From contig NZ_JBHUPY010000011.1 of NCBI RefSeq assembly GCF_042688385.1, positions 124,001 to 188,000 of the forward strand: a stretch of DNA of 64,000 bases, written 5' to 3'. This DNA is from Herpetosiphon sp042688385. GTDB taxonomy: Bacteria > Chloroflexota > Chloroflexia > Chloroflexales > Herpetosiphonaceae. Below, piece after piece: positions 7,170 to 15,643 of the stretch. The notes beneath the pieces are model-generated. The model ran no database searches. It saw only the letters and a list, made by a program, of their open reading frames with translations, and was not told the DNA's origin. Position 1 is the first letter of the stretch. Every line of letters starts with the position of its first letter. The translations under genes and the position numbers were made by a program.

Positions 7170-8321
7170 ATGCGAATACGTTTGATTATAGGTTCATTGC
7201 TGATTGTAGCCTTGCTTGCTGGTGGTGCTTGGTGGCTGTTGCAACCAAGCCAAACCGAAATTCAAACTTCGATCAGCGCCGTTGGGATGTTGAGCCAAGC
7301 CAATCAGGGCGATTATGTGCGCGCAACCGAGCCACGGCCATTTCAGTTTCCTGCCGATCATGGCCTGCATGCTGGCTATCGCACCGAATGGTGGTATTAC
7401 ACTGGCAATTTGGTCAGTGCTGATGGCCAGCGTTTTGGCTTTCAACTGACCTTTTTTCGCTCAGCCGCCACCGATCAGGTGATTAGTCGCACGGCGAGTT
7501 TGGCAACCAGCGACATTTATATGGCTCACTTAGGATTAACCGATGTGGCCAATCAACGCTTTTATGCCTTCGAACGCTTTATGCGTGGCAACCCCCAACT
7601 CGCCAATGCAACTGGCGATCCCTTCAAAGTGTTTGTTGAAGATTGGCAGGCAGTTGGCAGCGGCCCCGAAGGCATGACCATGCAACTCACAGCGCAGCAA
7701 GCACCAATTGCGCTGAACCTCAAACTTGAATCAAGCAAAACCCCAACCTTGCAAGGCGATCGTGGCCTAAGCCAAAAAGGCGCTGAGCTGGGCAATGCTT
7801 CGTATTATTATTCGCTAACCAACATGACCACCAGCGGCACGCTGATGATTGATGGTCGCGAAATTGCGGTAACTGGCAAAGCATGGATGGATCACGAATG
7901 GGGTTCGGGGGCGCTCGAAGGTCAAGCGGTTGGCTGGGATTGGTTTGCAATCCAGCTTGATGACCAACGCGAACTAACCTACTTCAATATTCGCAATCAA
8001 GATGGCTCAATCAACCATTTATCTGGCGGAATGTTGACATTGGCCGATGGCTCGACGCGCAAAATTGCTCAAAGCGAGCTAACCCTCGAAGTAACCAAGC
8101 AATGGCAAAGCCCGCAAGGCATTCAGTATCCAGGCCAATGGCGTTTGAGCCTGCCTAGCGAACAACTAGAATTGAGCATTACGCCCCAAGTTGCCAACCA
8201 AGAAATGCCGCTGACAATTCGCTATTGGGAAGGCTCGGTGGCAATTAGCGGCAATGCGACTGGCTTTGGCTATGTTGAATTGACTGGCTATGGCGATACA
8301 GGACGCGGACGGGCTGAATAG
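7170..8321 (+). CDS. Lipocalin-like AttH/CrtC-family protein, membrane anchored or secreted
   Basis: A 383-residue protein beginning with a signal or anchor helix (IIGSLLIVALLAGGAWWLL). It matches the AttH / carotenoid 1,2-hydratase-like family: FPADHGLHAGYRTEWWYYTGNL near the N-terminus, FGFQLTFFRSA, and later GKAWMDHEWGSG with WDWFAIQL. These proteins have two lipocalin-type beta-barrels; CrtC hydrates carotenoids, but most AttH members have no proven reaction and are often called predicted secreted hydrolases. The ABC transporter that often accompanies attH is not next to it. Start 7170 follows AAGGAG. No carotenoid genes are nearby, so hydratase activity is not implied. Confidence 0.82.
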   Translation: MRIRLIIGSLLIVALLAGGAWWLLQPSQTEIQTSISAVGMLSQANQGDYVRATEPRPFQFPADHGLHAGYRTEWWYYTGNLVSADGQRFGFQLTFFRSAATDQVISRTASLATSDIYMAHLGLTDVANQRFYAFERFMRGNPQLANATGDPFKVFVEDWQAVGSGPEGMTMQLTAQQAPIALNLKLESSKTPTLQGDRGLSQKGAELGNASYYYSLTNMTTSGTLMIDGREIAVTGKAWMDHEWGSGALEGQAVGWDWFAIQLDDQRELTYFNIRNQDGSINHLSGGMLTLADGSTRKIAQSELTLEVTKQWQSPQGIQYPGQWRLSLPSEQLELSITPQVANQEMPLTIRYWEGSVAISGNATGFGYVELTGYGDTGRGRAE

Positions 8322-8331
8322 CGAAAACCGT

Positions 8332-8337
8332 TATAAT
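8332..8337 (+). promoter_or_regulatory. -10 box upstream of ruvC
   Basis: TATAAT lies 29 bases before the ruvC start, with GAGGAAG between them. No convincing -35 box is seen. Confidence 0.45.
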
Positions 8338-8366
8338 GCAAGCAGCAACATCATTGAGGAAGCACA

Positions 8367-8864
8367 ATGCGAATTATCGGGATTGACCCAGGCACAGCAA
8401 TTATGGGCTGGGGCATTATTGAGGCTGATGGCAGCGATTTGGCGATGATTGCCTACGGTGCTTTTACCACACCAGCCAAACAGCCATTGCCTGATCGCTT
8501 AGTGACCATTTACAATGATTTAGCCCATGTTTTGGCCGAGTATCGACCTGTGGTTGCGGCAGTTGAAGAACTCTTTTTTGCCAAAAATGTGACAACTGCC
8601 ATGGCCGTAAGCCATGCGCGGGGCGTGGCCTTGCTTGCGTTGCGCCAAGCCAAACTGCCAATTTTTGAATACAAACCGTTGTCTGTGAAACAGGCCGTGG
8701 TCGGATATGGCAACGCCGACAAACAGCAGATGCAACATCTGGTGCAAATGACCCTCAATTTGGATCATATTCCCAAGCCCGATGATGCCGCCGATGCTCT
8801 TGCCGTTGCCATGTGCCACGCCTACGCAGCACCGTATCTCAACCGAATTCAGGAGGATTCCTAG
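8367..8864 (+). CDS. ruvC: Holliday junction resolvase RuvC
   Basis: A 165-residue endonuclease that cuts four-way DNA junctions during recombination repair, working with RuvAB. The fold and catalytic acids are all visible: Asp7 in GIDPG, Glu67 in AVEELFFAKN, and Asp140/Asp143 in KPDDAADALAVAMCHA. Length is normal for the family. GAGGAAG precedes the ATG. ruvA and ruvB are not adjacent, which is common outside Proteobacteria. The next gene starts on the base after this stop codon, and its ribosome site (AGGAGG) lies within the end of ruvC. Confidence 0.97.
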   Translation: MRIIGIDPGTAIMGWGIIEADGSDLAMIAYGAFTTPAKQPLPDRLVTIYNDLAHVLAEYRPVVAAVEELFFAKNVTTAMAVSHARGVALLALRQAKLPIFEYKPLSVKQAVVGYGNADKQQMQHLVQMTLNLDHIPKPDDAADALAVAMCHAYAAPYLNRIQEDS

Positions 8865-9623
8865 ATGGTTCGTCGGCCAGATCTTGAAGAAGTGAGCGTC
8901 AATACCTTTTTAATTGCCGATACGGCGATGATTCCGATTTTGCGCGGCGAGGGCACGGTCAATGGCCACTCGTTTACCCTCACATCGGCGCGTGGCTTGG
9001 GCTTGATTGCCCGTTTGCGTACCCGCAATTATCGGGTTGTCACGCTCAAAGATAAAATCGATCGCCTGCCAGAAATGCCCAATGTGCAAGCACCAGGCAA
9101 TTTGCTACAAATCGAGACCGGAGCACGCGATCAATGGTTTCGCTTTGATGGTGAAACGTTGACATGGCAAGCTGTCGAAGCCCAAGCCAACGGCTCGCGC
9201 TTGTTTGTAGCCTTTGAAGAACATCGGGTTGCCCGCCGTCGTCGTTCGCGCACTGGCGGCGATTATTTTCGGATTGAGCGCTTGCCAAATGATAGCGCTC
9301 AATTAGCGACCCTGAGCGAAGATGCTGGCGTGTTATTGGGCTATGCTCACGCCACCTACGATGCCGATATTGAAATCGATAGCAGCGTTAATGACGACGG
9401 CAGCTACAGCTTGCCAATCGAATTTAGCTTGCCACCCCAATATCGGGCGATGCTCGAATTGTTGGCCACCAGCCACGATAAACAAACCATGCACTTTTCA
9501 GAAGCTGGCTGGGCTTTGGCGGTGCGCTTGCTGCATCGCTTGAATCTCCGTCCTGCGAACGGTGACATCGAAGCTGATTTTGACGATGATCACGATGATT
9601 TTGATGATGATGACGATGAATAA
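8865..9623 (+). CDS. Unknown protein with acidic C-terminal tail, coupled to ruvC
   Basis: A 252-residue soluble protein, not recognised. Its ATG abuts the ruvC stop codon, so the two are surely cotranslated. The body is mixed alpha/beta with an arginine-rich stretch (HRVARRRRSRTGG, about 124-136) and a region with PIEFSLPPQYRAMLELL. The last 20 residues are almost all Asp with a few Phe, His and Glu. Such acidic tails occur in DNA-mimic or nucleic-acid-competing proteins such as SSB tails, so a role around DNA is conceivable, but this is only inference from context. Confidence 0.75.
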   Translation: MVRRPDLEEVSVNTFLIADTAMIPILRGEGTVNGHSFTLTSARGLGLIARLRTRNYRVVTLKDKIDRLPEMPNVQAPGNLLQIETGARDQWFRFDGETLTWQAVEAQANGSRLFVAFEEHRVARRRRSRTGGDYFRIERLPNDSAQLATLSEDAGVLLGYAHATYDADIEIDSSVNDDGSYSLPIEFSLPPQYRAMLELLATSHDKQTMHFSEAGWALAVRLLHRLNLRPANGDIEADFDDDHDDFDDDDDE

Positions 9624-9667
9624 TCGTTGCCAATTGCCATAAACCTGTGTGTTGAAGGAGTTTTGGA

Positions 9668-11485
9668 ATGACAACCGCTGCAACAGTCCCAACCCGTCAG
9701 GAAGTAGCCCTCGCCGATACGTGGGATGCAACCAAAGTTTTCGGTTCTGATGCTGAATGGGAACAAGCACTCGATGCCTATGCCCAATCGATTGCTGAGA
9801 TCGAACAATATCAAGGTCGTTTGGCTGAAGGTGCGTCAACCCTCTTGGCAGCGCTAAACTATGCTGATCAGCTTAACGAGCGGCTAGGCAAGCTCTACAT
9901 TTATGCCAGCCTGTTTTATAGTGTCGATACCACCGATCAAGTAGCCAAAGCCAAAATGGATCGGGTTATGGGGGTTTATGCCCGCATGATGGCCAGCGCG
10001 GCCTTTATCGAGCCAGAAATTATTGGCATTGGCTTTGCAACGCTGAAGCAATGGCAAGCAGAAAACGCCGATTTGGCCAGCTATGGCCAATATTTCAACG
10101 AAGTTGAGCGTCGCCAAGCCCATGTGCGTTCAGCAGAAGTTGAGCAAGTGTTGGGCTTGGTCAGTGATGCCTTTGATTCAGCCAACTCAACCCACCGCAT
10201 TTTGACCGATGCTGATTTGGCCTATCCAGCGGCCCATGGCCCTGATGCAACCGAATTGGAATTGACCCAAGGCACAATTGGCTTGTTGCTGACCGACCCC
10301 GATCGTGAAGTGCGCCGCACCGCCTTTGAAAACTATAGCGATGCCCACTTGGCCAACAAAAACACCATGGCCAATTGTATGGCGACCTGTGTCAAACAAC
10401 ATGTCTTCAATGCACGGGTGCGCAACTATAGCTCAGCCTTGGCCGCAGCACTTGGCGAAAACAACATCCCAACCGATGTGTTTCATCAATTGGTGGCGAC
10501 GGTGCGCAAAAACTACCCGACTTGGCATCGCTACTGGCGCTTACGCCGCGAAGCCTTGGGCTACGATCAACTGCATGTCTACGACATCAAAGCGCCATTG
10601 AGCACCAAAAAGCTTGATATTCCCTACACCGAAGCAGTCGATTGGATTATTGAAGGCATGAAGCCGTTGGGCGAAGGCTACACCAGCGTTGCCAAACGCG
10701 GCTTGCTCGACGATCGCTGGGTTGATATTTACCCCAACAAAGGCAAGAGCGCCGGAGCATTTTCGAGTGGCTGGAAAGGCACGCCGCCTTATATCTTGAT
10801 GAACTACAACAACGATATTTTTGGCATGAGCACCTTGGCCCACGAGCTTGGGCACTCGATGCACTCGTATCTGACCTGGCAAAACCAACCAACGATCTAT
10901 AGCAACTATGGCTTGTTTGTGGCCGAAGTCGCTTCAAACTTCAACCAAGCTTTGGTGCGCAACCACCTGTTTAACACCAACCAAGACCCAGATTTCCAAA
11001 TTGCTTTGATTGAAGAAGCCATGAGCAACTTCCATCGCTATTTCTTCATCATGCCAATTTTGGCTCAATTTGAGCTTGAAATTCACGAACGCGGCCAACG
11101 TGGCGAGCCATTAACCGCTGCCACCCTCAATGGCATCATGTTCGATTTGTTCCGTGAAGGCTATGGCGAAGAAGTTGTGCCCGATGCAGATCGCATGGGG
11201 ATTACCTGGGCCACCTTCTCAGGCCATATGTACGCCAATTTCTATGTATATCAATATGCAACCGGGATTGCCGCAGCCCATGCCTTGGCCGAAGGGGTCT
11301 TGGCAGGCAAGCCCGATGCCCAAAGCAACTATTTGGCCTTCTTGAGCGCTGGTAGCTCGTTGGCCCCGTTGGATGCACTGAAATTGGCTGGGGTTGATAT
11401 GACTTCAGCCGAGCCAGTTGAGGCCGCCTTTCGCGTGCTGGCAAGCTATGTTGATCGCTTGGAGCAATTGTTGGCCAATAAATAA
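9668..11485 (+). CDS. pepF: Oligoendopeptidase F, M3 family zinc peptidase
   Basis: A 605-residue cytoplasmic metallopeptidase that cleaves short peptides. The zinc site HELGH is at 392-396 in LAHELGHSMHSYL, and the downstream Glu ligand is in YGLFVAEVASNFNQAL. The N-terminal helical PepF domain (about 20-200) is complete, and no signal peptide is present. A ribosome site AAGGAG precedes ATG 9668. The gene stands alone, 44 bases after the previous one and followed by a palindromic repeat. Confidence 0.95.
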   Translation: MTTAATVPTRQEVALADTWDATKVFGSDAEWEQALDAYAQSIAEIEQYQGRLAEGASTLLAALNYADQLNERLGKLYIYASLFYSVDTTDQVAKAKMDRVMGVYARMMASAAFIEPEIIGIGFATLKQWQAENADLASYGQYFNEVERRQAHVRSAEVEQVLGLVSDAFDSANSTHRILTDADLAYPAAHGPDATELELTQGTIGLLLTDPDREVRRTAFENYSDAHLANKNTMANCMATCVKQHVFNARVRNYSSALAAALGENNIPTDVFHQLVATVRKNYPTWHRYWRLRREALGYDQLHVYDIKAPLSTKKLDIPYTEAVDWIIEGMKPLGEGYTSVAKRGLLDDRWVDIYPNKGKSAGAFSSGWKGTPPYILMNYNNDIFGMSTLAHELGHSMHSYLTWQNQPTIYSNYGLFVAEVASNFNQALVRNHLFNTNQDPDFQIALIEEAMSNFHRYFFIMPILAQFELEIHERGQRGEPLTAATLNGIMFDLFREGYGEEVVPDADRMGITWATFSGHMYANFYVYQYATGIAAAHALAEGVLAGKPDAQSNYLAFLSAGSSLAPLDALKLAGVDMTSAEPVEAAFRVLASYVDRLEQLLANK

Positions 11486-11496
11486 GGTTCCTTTAT

Positions 11497-11625
11497 CCCC
11501 TCACCCCCCAGCCCCCTCTCCCGTGGCGCGGGCGAGGGGGAGCACTCGTTTTTAGCTACGCATTGTGCAAGAACCACAATAAAAAGCCCCTCGCCCGCGC
11601 ACGGGAGAGGGGTTGGGGTGAGGGG
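11497..11625. repeat. GC-rich palindromic intergenic repeat, copy 2
   Basis: Same element as at 435-581: CCCTCACCCC at one end, GGTTGGGGTGAGGGG at the other, internal arms GCGGGCGAGGGG / CCCCTCGCCCGC and centre ACGCATTGTGCAAGAACCAC. It again sits between convergent genes. Confidence 0.85.
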
Positions 11626-11635
11626 ATCTTAAACC

Positions 11636-12142
11636 CTACGAGCGTTTCAAGGTATTGTAGAAGCCTAAGCCAGCTCCTAAGACCCCAAAGACGATTGTCA
11701 AAATATTTTCTTTGGTTTCTAACCATAGTTTACTGAATAAAAAATCGAATGCCAGCGAAATAGACTCACTCAATGGAATATCAAAATCACGTTTAAATGC
11801 GAGGATAAATGAAAGGAGGTTGCCTAATTCCAAGGAGATCAAGCTAAAAAGAATTGCAGGCACAACTAAGGATAAAAGGATCGCTTTTGAGACAGGCTTG
11901 CGAAAAGGCGAGATCATGGCATACGAAATCCCCATCCCAATCAAAATAGCAACATAGAAAAAGATTCGTTCGGTAAAGTATGCCAATAAGCCCCAAGCAA
12001 TTGCGCCTAAAACGAGTGCTCCCAACCCAATCAAGAGTGCTTTGGCTTTGCTGCCGCCAGCTTGATCATTGGTTGGCATTTGATAATTACCTTGGGGGGG
12101 CAATTGGTAGCTACCTTGCGGTGGCATAGGTGGTTGAGTCAT
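11636..12142 (-). CDS. Small membrane protein with proline/glutamine-rich N-terminus
   Basis: A 168-residue protein. The first 30 residues are two imperfect PPQGxYQ repeats (PPQGSYQL, PPQGNYQM), a flexible cytoplasmic-type head. Four hydrophobic segments follow (KALLIGLGALVLGAIAWGLL, FFYVAILIGMGISYAMI, AILLSLVVPAILFSLISL, and a C-terminal one with IVFGVLGAGLGFY). The N-terminal style resembles membrane proteins with protein-interaction heads common in Chloroflexota and actinobacteria. AGGAGGA precedes ATG 12142. No function is recognised. Confidence 0.7.
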   Translation of the reverse strand: MTQPPMPPQGSYQLPPQGNYQMPTNDQAGGSKAKALLIGLGALVLGAIAWGLLAYFTERIFFYVAILIGMGISYAMISPFRKPVSKAILLSLVVPAILFSLISLELGNLLSFILAFKRDFDIPLSESISLAFDFLFSKLWLETKENILTIVFGVLGAGLGFYNTLKRS

Positions 12143-12193
12143 TGCGTTATCCTCCTAAAAAACAAACTCGTACTAACTCGGACGTAGGGTGGA

Positions 12194-12667
12194 TCAATCG
12201 AGCCGCAGCACATATTCGGCTACGTCGCAACCACGACCATTGGCAAAACCCGAATCTTCACCAATAATCTGAAAGCCAGCTTTGGTCAACACCTTCAGCG
12301 AACCGTGATTATCTTGGGCGACACGGGCAAACAATGGCCGCAGGGTAATTTCGTTGAGCAATAAGCGCAAGGCTTGGCTAGCAAGCCCTTGGCCCCAATA
12401 GCGCCGATCGAGCCAATAGGTCAATTCTGGCTCGCCAAATTGTTCAAATTGGGCAATCTGGCCAATCAGTTGATTATCCCAGATAATTGCGCGCTTGATG
12501 ATGCTACTATTGGCCATAATTTTTTGCCAATGAGCCTGAAACGCAGCATAATCGCTGGGATCTTTGGCAGTAAAGGCAGCCATATGAATTGCCACTGGAT
12601 CTTGTTGCTGCGCGAAAAAGCTGGCAAGATCGGCCTCTTCGACTGGGCGTAAATACAGTTCAGCCAT
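12194..12667 (-). CDS. GNAT-family N-acetyltransferase
   Basis: A 157-residue acetyltransferase of the RimJ/RimL-like group, which transfers acetyl from acetyl-CoA to an amine. Family marks: LYLRPVEEADL at the start, ELTYWLDRRYWGQGLASQALRLLL containing the acetyl-CoA loop (GQGLAS), and LTKAGFQIIGED near the end. The substrate cannot be told. The start is three bases after the stop of the DUF3291 gene, so the two form an operon. Confidence 0.88.
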   Translation of the reverse strand: MAELYLRPVEEADLASFFAQQQDPVAIHMAAFTAKDPSDYAAFQAHWQKIMANSSIIKRAIIWDNQLIGQIAQFEQFGEPELTYWLDRRYWGQGLASQALRLLLNEITLRPLFARVAQDNHGSLKVLTKAGFQIIGEDSGFANGRGCDVAEYVLRLD

Positions 12668-12670
12668 TGA

Positions 12671-13138
12671 TTAAGCCTCGGCTACAAGCTGTTGGTCGGG
12701 CGCAGCAAATGGCTTACGAAAACTAAACGCAGCACTAGTCTCGCCATTGGCGCGTAAGTATTCTAAGCGCTCAAGAGCTTCCGCAACAGTTGGTTCGTGG
12801 CCTGCTGGAACCCACCAGAGTACCATAAAAGCTGTATCCATGCGCTCGAACCATTCTCTGCGTCGCCGCATAATCGCCACATGCTCCGATTTATACACAT
12901 ATTGCATCAAGGCATCGAGATCGCGCCAAACCGACATATTCACAATCGTCAGCGGGTCGAGTGGGCGATAATCAGTCGCATTGCCAGAATCATCTTTTAA
13001 GCGCCAAATAAAGCCATCGCTTGCCTCAGCTAAGGCATTAATCCGATCCAAATTATTGGTAAAATCGGCCATCAATGGGCTATCCAAGGGCGCTTTAATC
13101 GTGCCAATATTGATTTGGGCAAGCTGATAGCTAGGCAT
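12671..13138 (-). CDS. DUF3291 family protein
   Basis: A 155-residue protein of the DUF3291 family, which has a ferredoxin-like fold related to antibiotic-biosynthesis monooxygenases; no reaction is established. Family features: YQLAQINIGTIKAPLDSPLM at the N-terminus, SDGFIWRLKDD, NMSVWRDLDALMQYVYKSEH, and MVLWWVPAGHEPTV. The start at 13138 is set by AAGGAGGG four bases upstream; a 20-codon longer frame has no such signal. The promoter region to the right contains a perfect inverted repeat (13190-13210). Confidence 0.82.
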   Translation of the reverse strand: MPSYQLAQINIGTIKAPLDSPLMADFTNNLDRINALAEASDGFIWRLKDDSGNATDYRPLDPLTIVNMSVWRDLDALMQYVYKSEHVAIMRRRREWFERMDTAFMVLWWVPAGHEPTVAEALERLEYLRANGETSAAFSFRKPFAAPDQQLVAEA

Positions 13139-13189
13139 AAACCCTCCTTGCTTGACGACATGCAATGCGCTTGCTAGTAAACAGCAGCA

Positions 13190-13210
13190 TTGTGACATAC
13201 AGCGTCACAA
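13190..13210. promoter_or_regulatory. Palindromic operator candidate between divergent genes
   Basis: TTGTGAC (13190-13196) and GTCACAA (13204-13210) form a perfect inverted repeat with a 7-base centre. It lies between the DUF3291-GNAT operon (leftward) and the nucleotidyltransferase gene (rightward). The half-site resembles CRP/FNR-type TGTGA, but the spacing is wider than for CRP. Confidence 0.45.
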
Positions 13211-13313
13211 TTGCTATGCGGCTTAGGGCGGAGTTGTATGCTACCATACGAGGCTGAATCGCCCAAGCTTAGAGCTATGCGGTAGTTTGAGCCTTAATCA
13301 ATGGAGGCACGCC

Positions 13314-14084
13314 ATGCCCACACCCCAACAACTTTTAGATCGCTTGGCTGCGATTGGTCAAGCGCTGGCAGCCAGTGGCCACGGCTTGGCCTTAATCGGG
13401 CTTGGCTCGGTTGGCTTGGAACGCGAACGGCTTGATCAATGGTCGGATCTCGATTTTTTTGCCATCGTCGAAGCTGGCAGCAAAGCCCAATTTCTGAATG
13501 ATCTTGGGTGGCTAGCGGCGATTCAACCAATTAGTTATGCCTTTCAAAATACAGTCGATGGCTATAAAGTGCTTTATAGCGACGAGATTTTTTGTGAGTT
13601 TGCGGTGTTCGAGCCAGCAGAATTGCCCAATATTCCCTTTGCACCAGGCCAAATTATTTGGAAAGCAGCGCACGTTGATGCTGCGATTGGCTTGCCACAG
13701 CTTGCCATGCCAACCGCCAATCGCCCACAGCCTGGCTGGTTGTTGGGCGAAGCATTAACCTGTTTATATGTTGGCTTATGCCGCTATCAGCGTGGCGAGT
13801 GGCTTTCGGCGCAGCGCTTTATCCAACATTTTGCGGTCGATCGAGTGCTGGAATTAATTGGCACTTGGCCGCAATTTAAGCTTGCTGCCGGCGATGTTTT
13901 TGCCACCGAACGCCGCATCGAGCAACGCTTGCCAGATTTGAAGCCGTTGCTTGCCACATGGGTCCAAGGCTATCAGCAGAGCCCAGCCTCGGCCTTGGCA
14001 ATTGTCGAATTTTTGGCCCAGCATACGCAGGTCGATCCGAGCATGCGCAATTTAATCGAACGCTTGGCCAACGAGGCCTTGTAA
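13314..14084 (+). CDS. Nucleotidyltransferase-fold protein
   Basis: A 256-residue protein with a DNA polymerase beta-type nucleotidyltransferase head: LIGLGSVGLERERLDQWSDL followed by DFF. The GS motif is at about 31-32 and metal-binding Asp45/Asp47 lie in SDLDFF. The rest is helical, like proteins that modify aminoglycosides or other small molecules, but no subfamily is recognised. GGAGG precedes ATG 13314, so the longer frame from 13287 is rejected. It stands between a divergent promoter region and a methyltransferase gene. Confidence 0.78.
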   Translation: MPTPQQLLDRLAAIGQALAASGHGLALIGLGSVGLERERLDQWSDLDFFAIVEAGSKAQFLNDLGWLAAIQPISYAFQNTVDGYKVLYSDEIFCEFAVFEPAELPNIPFAPGQIIWKAAHVDAAIGLPQLAMPTANRPQPGWLLGEALTCLYVGLCRYQRGEWLSAQRFIQHFAVDRVLELIGTWPQFKLAAGDVFATERRIEQRLPDLKPLLATWVQGYQQSPASALAIVEFLAQHTQVDPSMRNLIERLANEAL

Positions 14085-14145
14085 CATTGGTGTAACATCC
14101 CAGCGCTATCGTGGATACCAAGCAGCTATTTGTGAGGTTTCCACA

Positions 14146-14895
14146 ATGATTTCAGCACCCAATTATGGCTTAGCCGATCAGTTTGATAACAGCGATTTAC
14201 AAGCGCTGTTTGAACAAATGGCTCCCTCATACGATCAGGTTAGTTCGCTCGGCAGTTTGGGTATTATCAATGCTTGGCGCAAACGCTGTATCGCCACGGC
14301 GCAGATTCAGCCAGGCATGGTTGTTGGCGATTTGCTGTGTGGTGGCGGCGAGGCTTGGCCATGGCTGGAGCAAGCTTTACAAGGACGCGGCTCGTTAATT
14401 GCCCTCGATCTAGTAGCGCAACCTTTGAAGCACCCAATTTGGCTGGAGCGAATTGAAGTACACAATTGTGATATTTTTGCCAACAGACTACCCAGCCAAA
14501 GCCTTGATCGGGTAGTCTGTTGTTTTGGATTAAAAACGTTTTGTTATAGCGAATTGGTGCGTTTTGCTGGCGAAATTCGCCGTTTGCTGCGGCCAGATGG
14601 GCGGTTTAGCTTGATTGAGGTTGGCACAGGCAATTCATGGGTGAGCAGCTTGGGCCATATCTATTTACAAACGGTTGTCCCATTGTTGGCACGTGGTTTG
14701 GGAGCGCCGAGCTTGCCTTACCGTCAGCTTGCGCCGTTGGCTCAGCGTTTTGGCACAGGCAAGCATGTGCTACAAGCCTTCAAGCAAGCTGGTTTATCCA
14801 TCGAGCATCAGCCAATTTGGGGTGACTTGGCTCATTTGTTTAGCGGAAGTCGCGGTTCATTCCAGCCCAGGTGCTATCAAATTGCCACAAAATGA
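14146..14895 (+). CDS. SAM-dependent methyltransferase, UbiE-like
   Basis: A 249-residue class I methyltransferase. The opening FEQMAPSYDQVSSLGSLGI resembles UbiE/MenG enzymes. Motif I is unusual: VVGDLLCGGGEAW instead of the common VLDxGCGxG, with Leu-Cys where Gly-Cys is usual. Motif IV is LDRVVCCFGLKTF and the post-motif is LRPDGRFSLIEVG. The substrate is unknown. The last 56 bases overlap the end of the convergent PP2C-like gene, and both reading frames are clearly real up to their stops. TGAGG precedes the ATG. Confidence 0.84.
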   Translation: MISAPNYGLADQFDNSDLQALFEQMAPSYDQVSSLGSLGIINAWRKRCIATAQIQPGMVVGDLLCGGGEAWPWLEQALQGRGSLIALDLVAQPLKHPIWLERIEVHNCDIFANRLPSQSLDRVVCCFGLKTFCYSELVRFAGEIRRLLRPDGRFSLIEVGTGNSWVSSLGHIYLQTVVPLLARGLGAPSLPYRQLAPLAQRFGTGKHVLQAFKQAGLSIEHQPIWGDLAHLFSGSRGSFQPRCYQIATK

Positions 14896-15643
14896 CGGTT
14901 GCACTATCGCGACCGCCTTCGGTTTGCACACGTTCGAGCAAGGCGCGGGCGGCGCGCGGCAGGGTGCTATGCTGCCAACAAACAGTGTTATACAAGGTCG
15001 TTGGTTGTTCAAATGGGCGTTTGCCGCATTCGAGCAAGCCGTCGGTGGTGAGCATCAGCGTGGTAAGCCCAGGTTGCAGCAAACGAATGCCAGTGGAATA
15101 TGAGGGCAACACGCCATCCCAGGTATTGACATTGCCAATCCATTCGTAGAAACGGCGTTGATTGAGCTGCATCTCGCCAAGCCGCGCAATGCTGGGGTGG
15201 AAAATATAGCCAATGCAATCGCCGACCGCCCAATACCAAACGTATTCATCTTTGCGCGCCACAAACAGGCACGAAGCTTCGCCTTGAATTGTGGCACACT
15301 GCGCCCGAAAGCTATTGCTGCGAAACAAATCGAGCAAAGCCCGATCAAGGCTAAAAAAAGCTTGATTCAAGGGTTCGTTCAAACAATCACGCAATTGGCT
15401 TTCTGCTTCAACCACGGTGTTTAAAATCAGCTGCGCACTTTGGGCCGAATGATGCGCATCGATCACCAAGGCCAATTCCCAAGCCCCAGCAGGATCGATA
15501 AAGATTGCGGCGGCATCTTCGTTTTTGTGTGCGCCTTGAGCGGTTACGCCGCCAAAACTGGCAAAAACCATCGAGCCAAGGTCATGAACGAACATGGTAT
15601 CAAGATGTGGCTGGTTGTGACCAAGCCAAGTGTAGGTTGTCAT
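14840..15643 (-). CDS. PP2C-like protein phosphatase, divergent metal site
   Basis: A 267-residue protein of the PPM/PP2C fold, which removes phosphate from Ser/Thr. Recognisable parts are FASFGGVTAQGAHKNEDAAAI (R/K-NED motif), LVIDAHH where VxDGxGGH is expected, CLFVARKDEYVWYWAVGD, LTTDGLLE, and GGRDSATVILW. The DAHH in place of DGxGG changes the second metal motif, so activity could be altered or absent. Its ATG overlaps the stop of the GH57 gene by four bases, tying it to that operon. Confidence 0.75.
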   Translation of the reverse strand: MTTYTWLGHNQPHLDTMFVHDLGSMVFASFGGVTAQGAHKNEDAAAIFIDPAGAWELALVIDAHHSAQSAQLILNTVVEAESQLRDCLNEPLNQAFFSLDRALLDLFRSNSFRAQCATIQGEASCLFVARKDEYVWYWAVGDCIGYIFHPSIARLGEMQLNQRRFYEWIGNVNTWDGVLPSYSTGIRLLQPGLTTLMLTTDGLLECGKRPFEQPTTLYNTVCWQHSTLPRAARALLERVQTEGGRDSATVILWQFDSTWAGMNRDFR

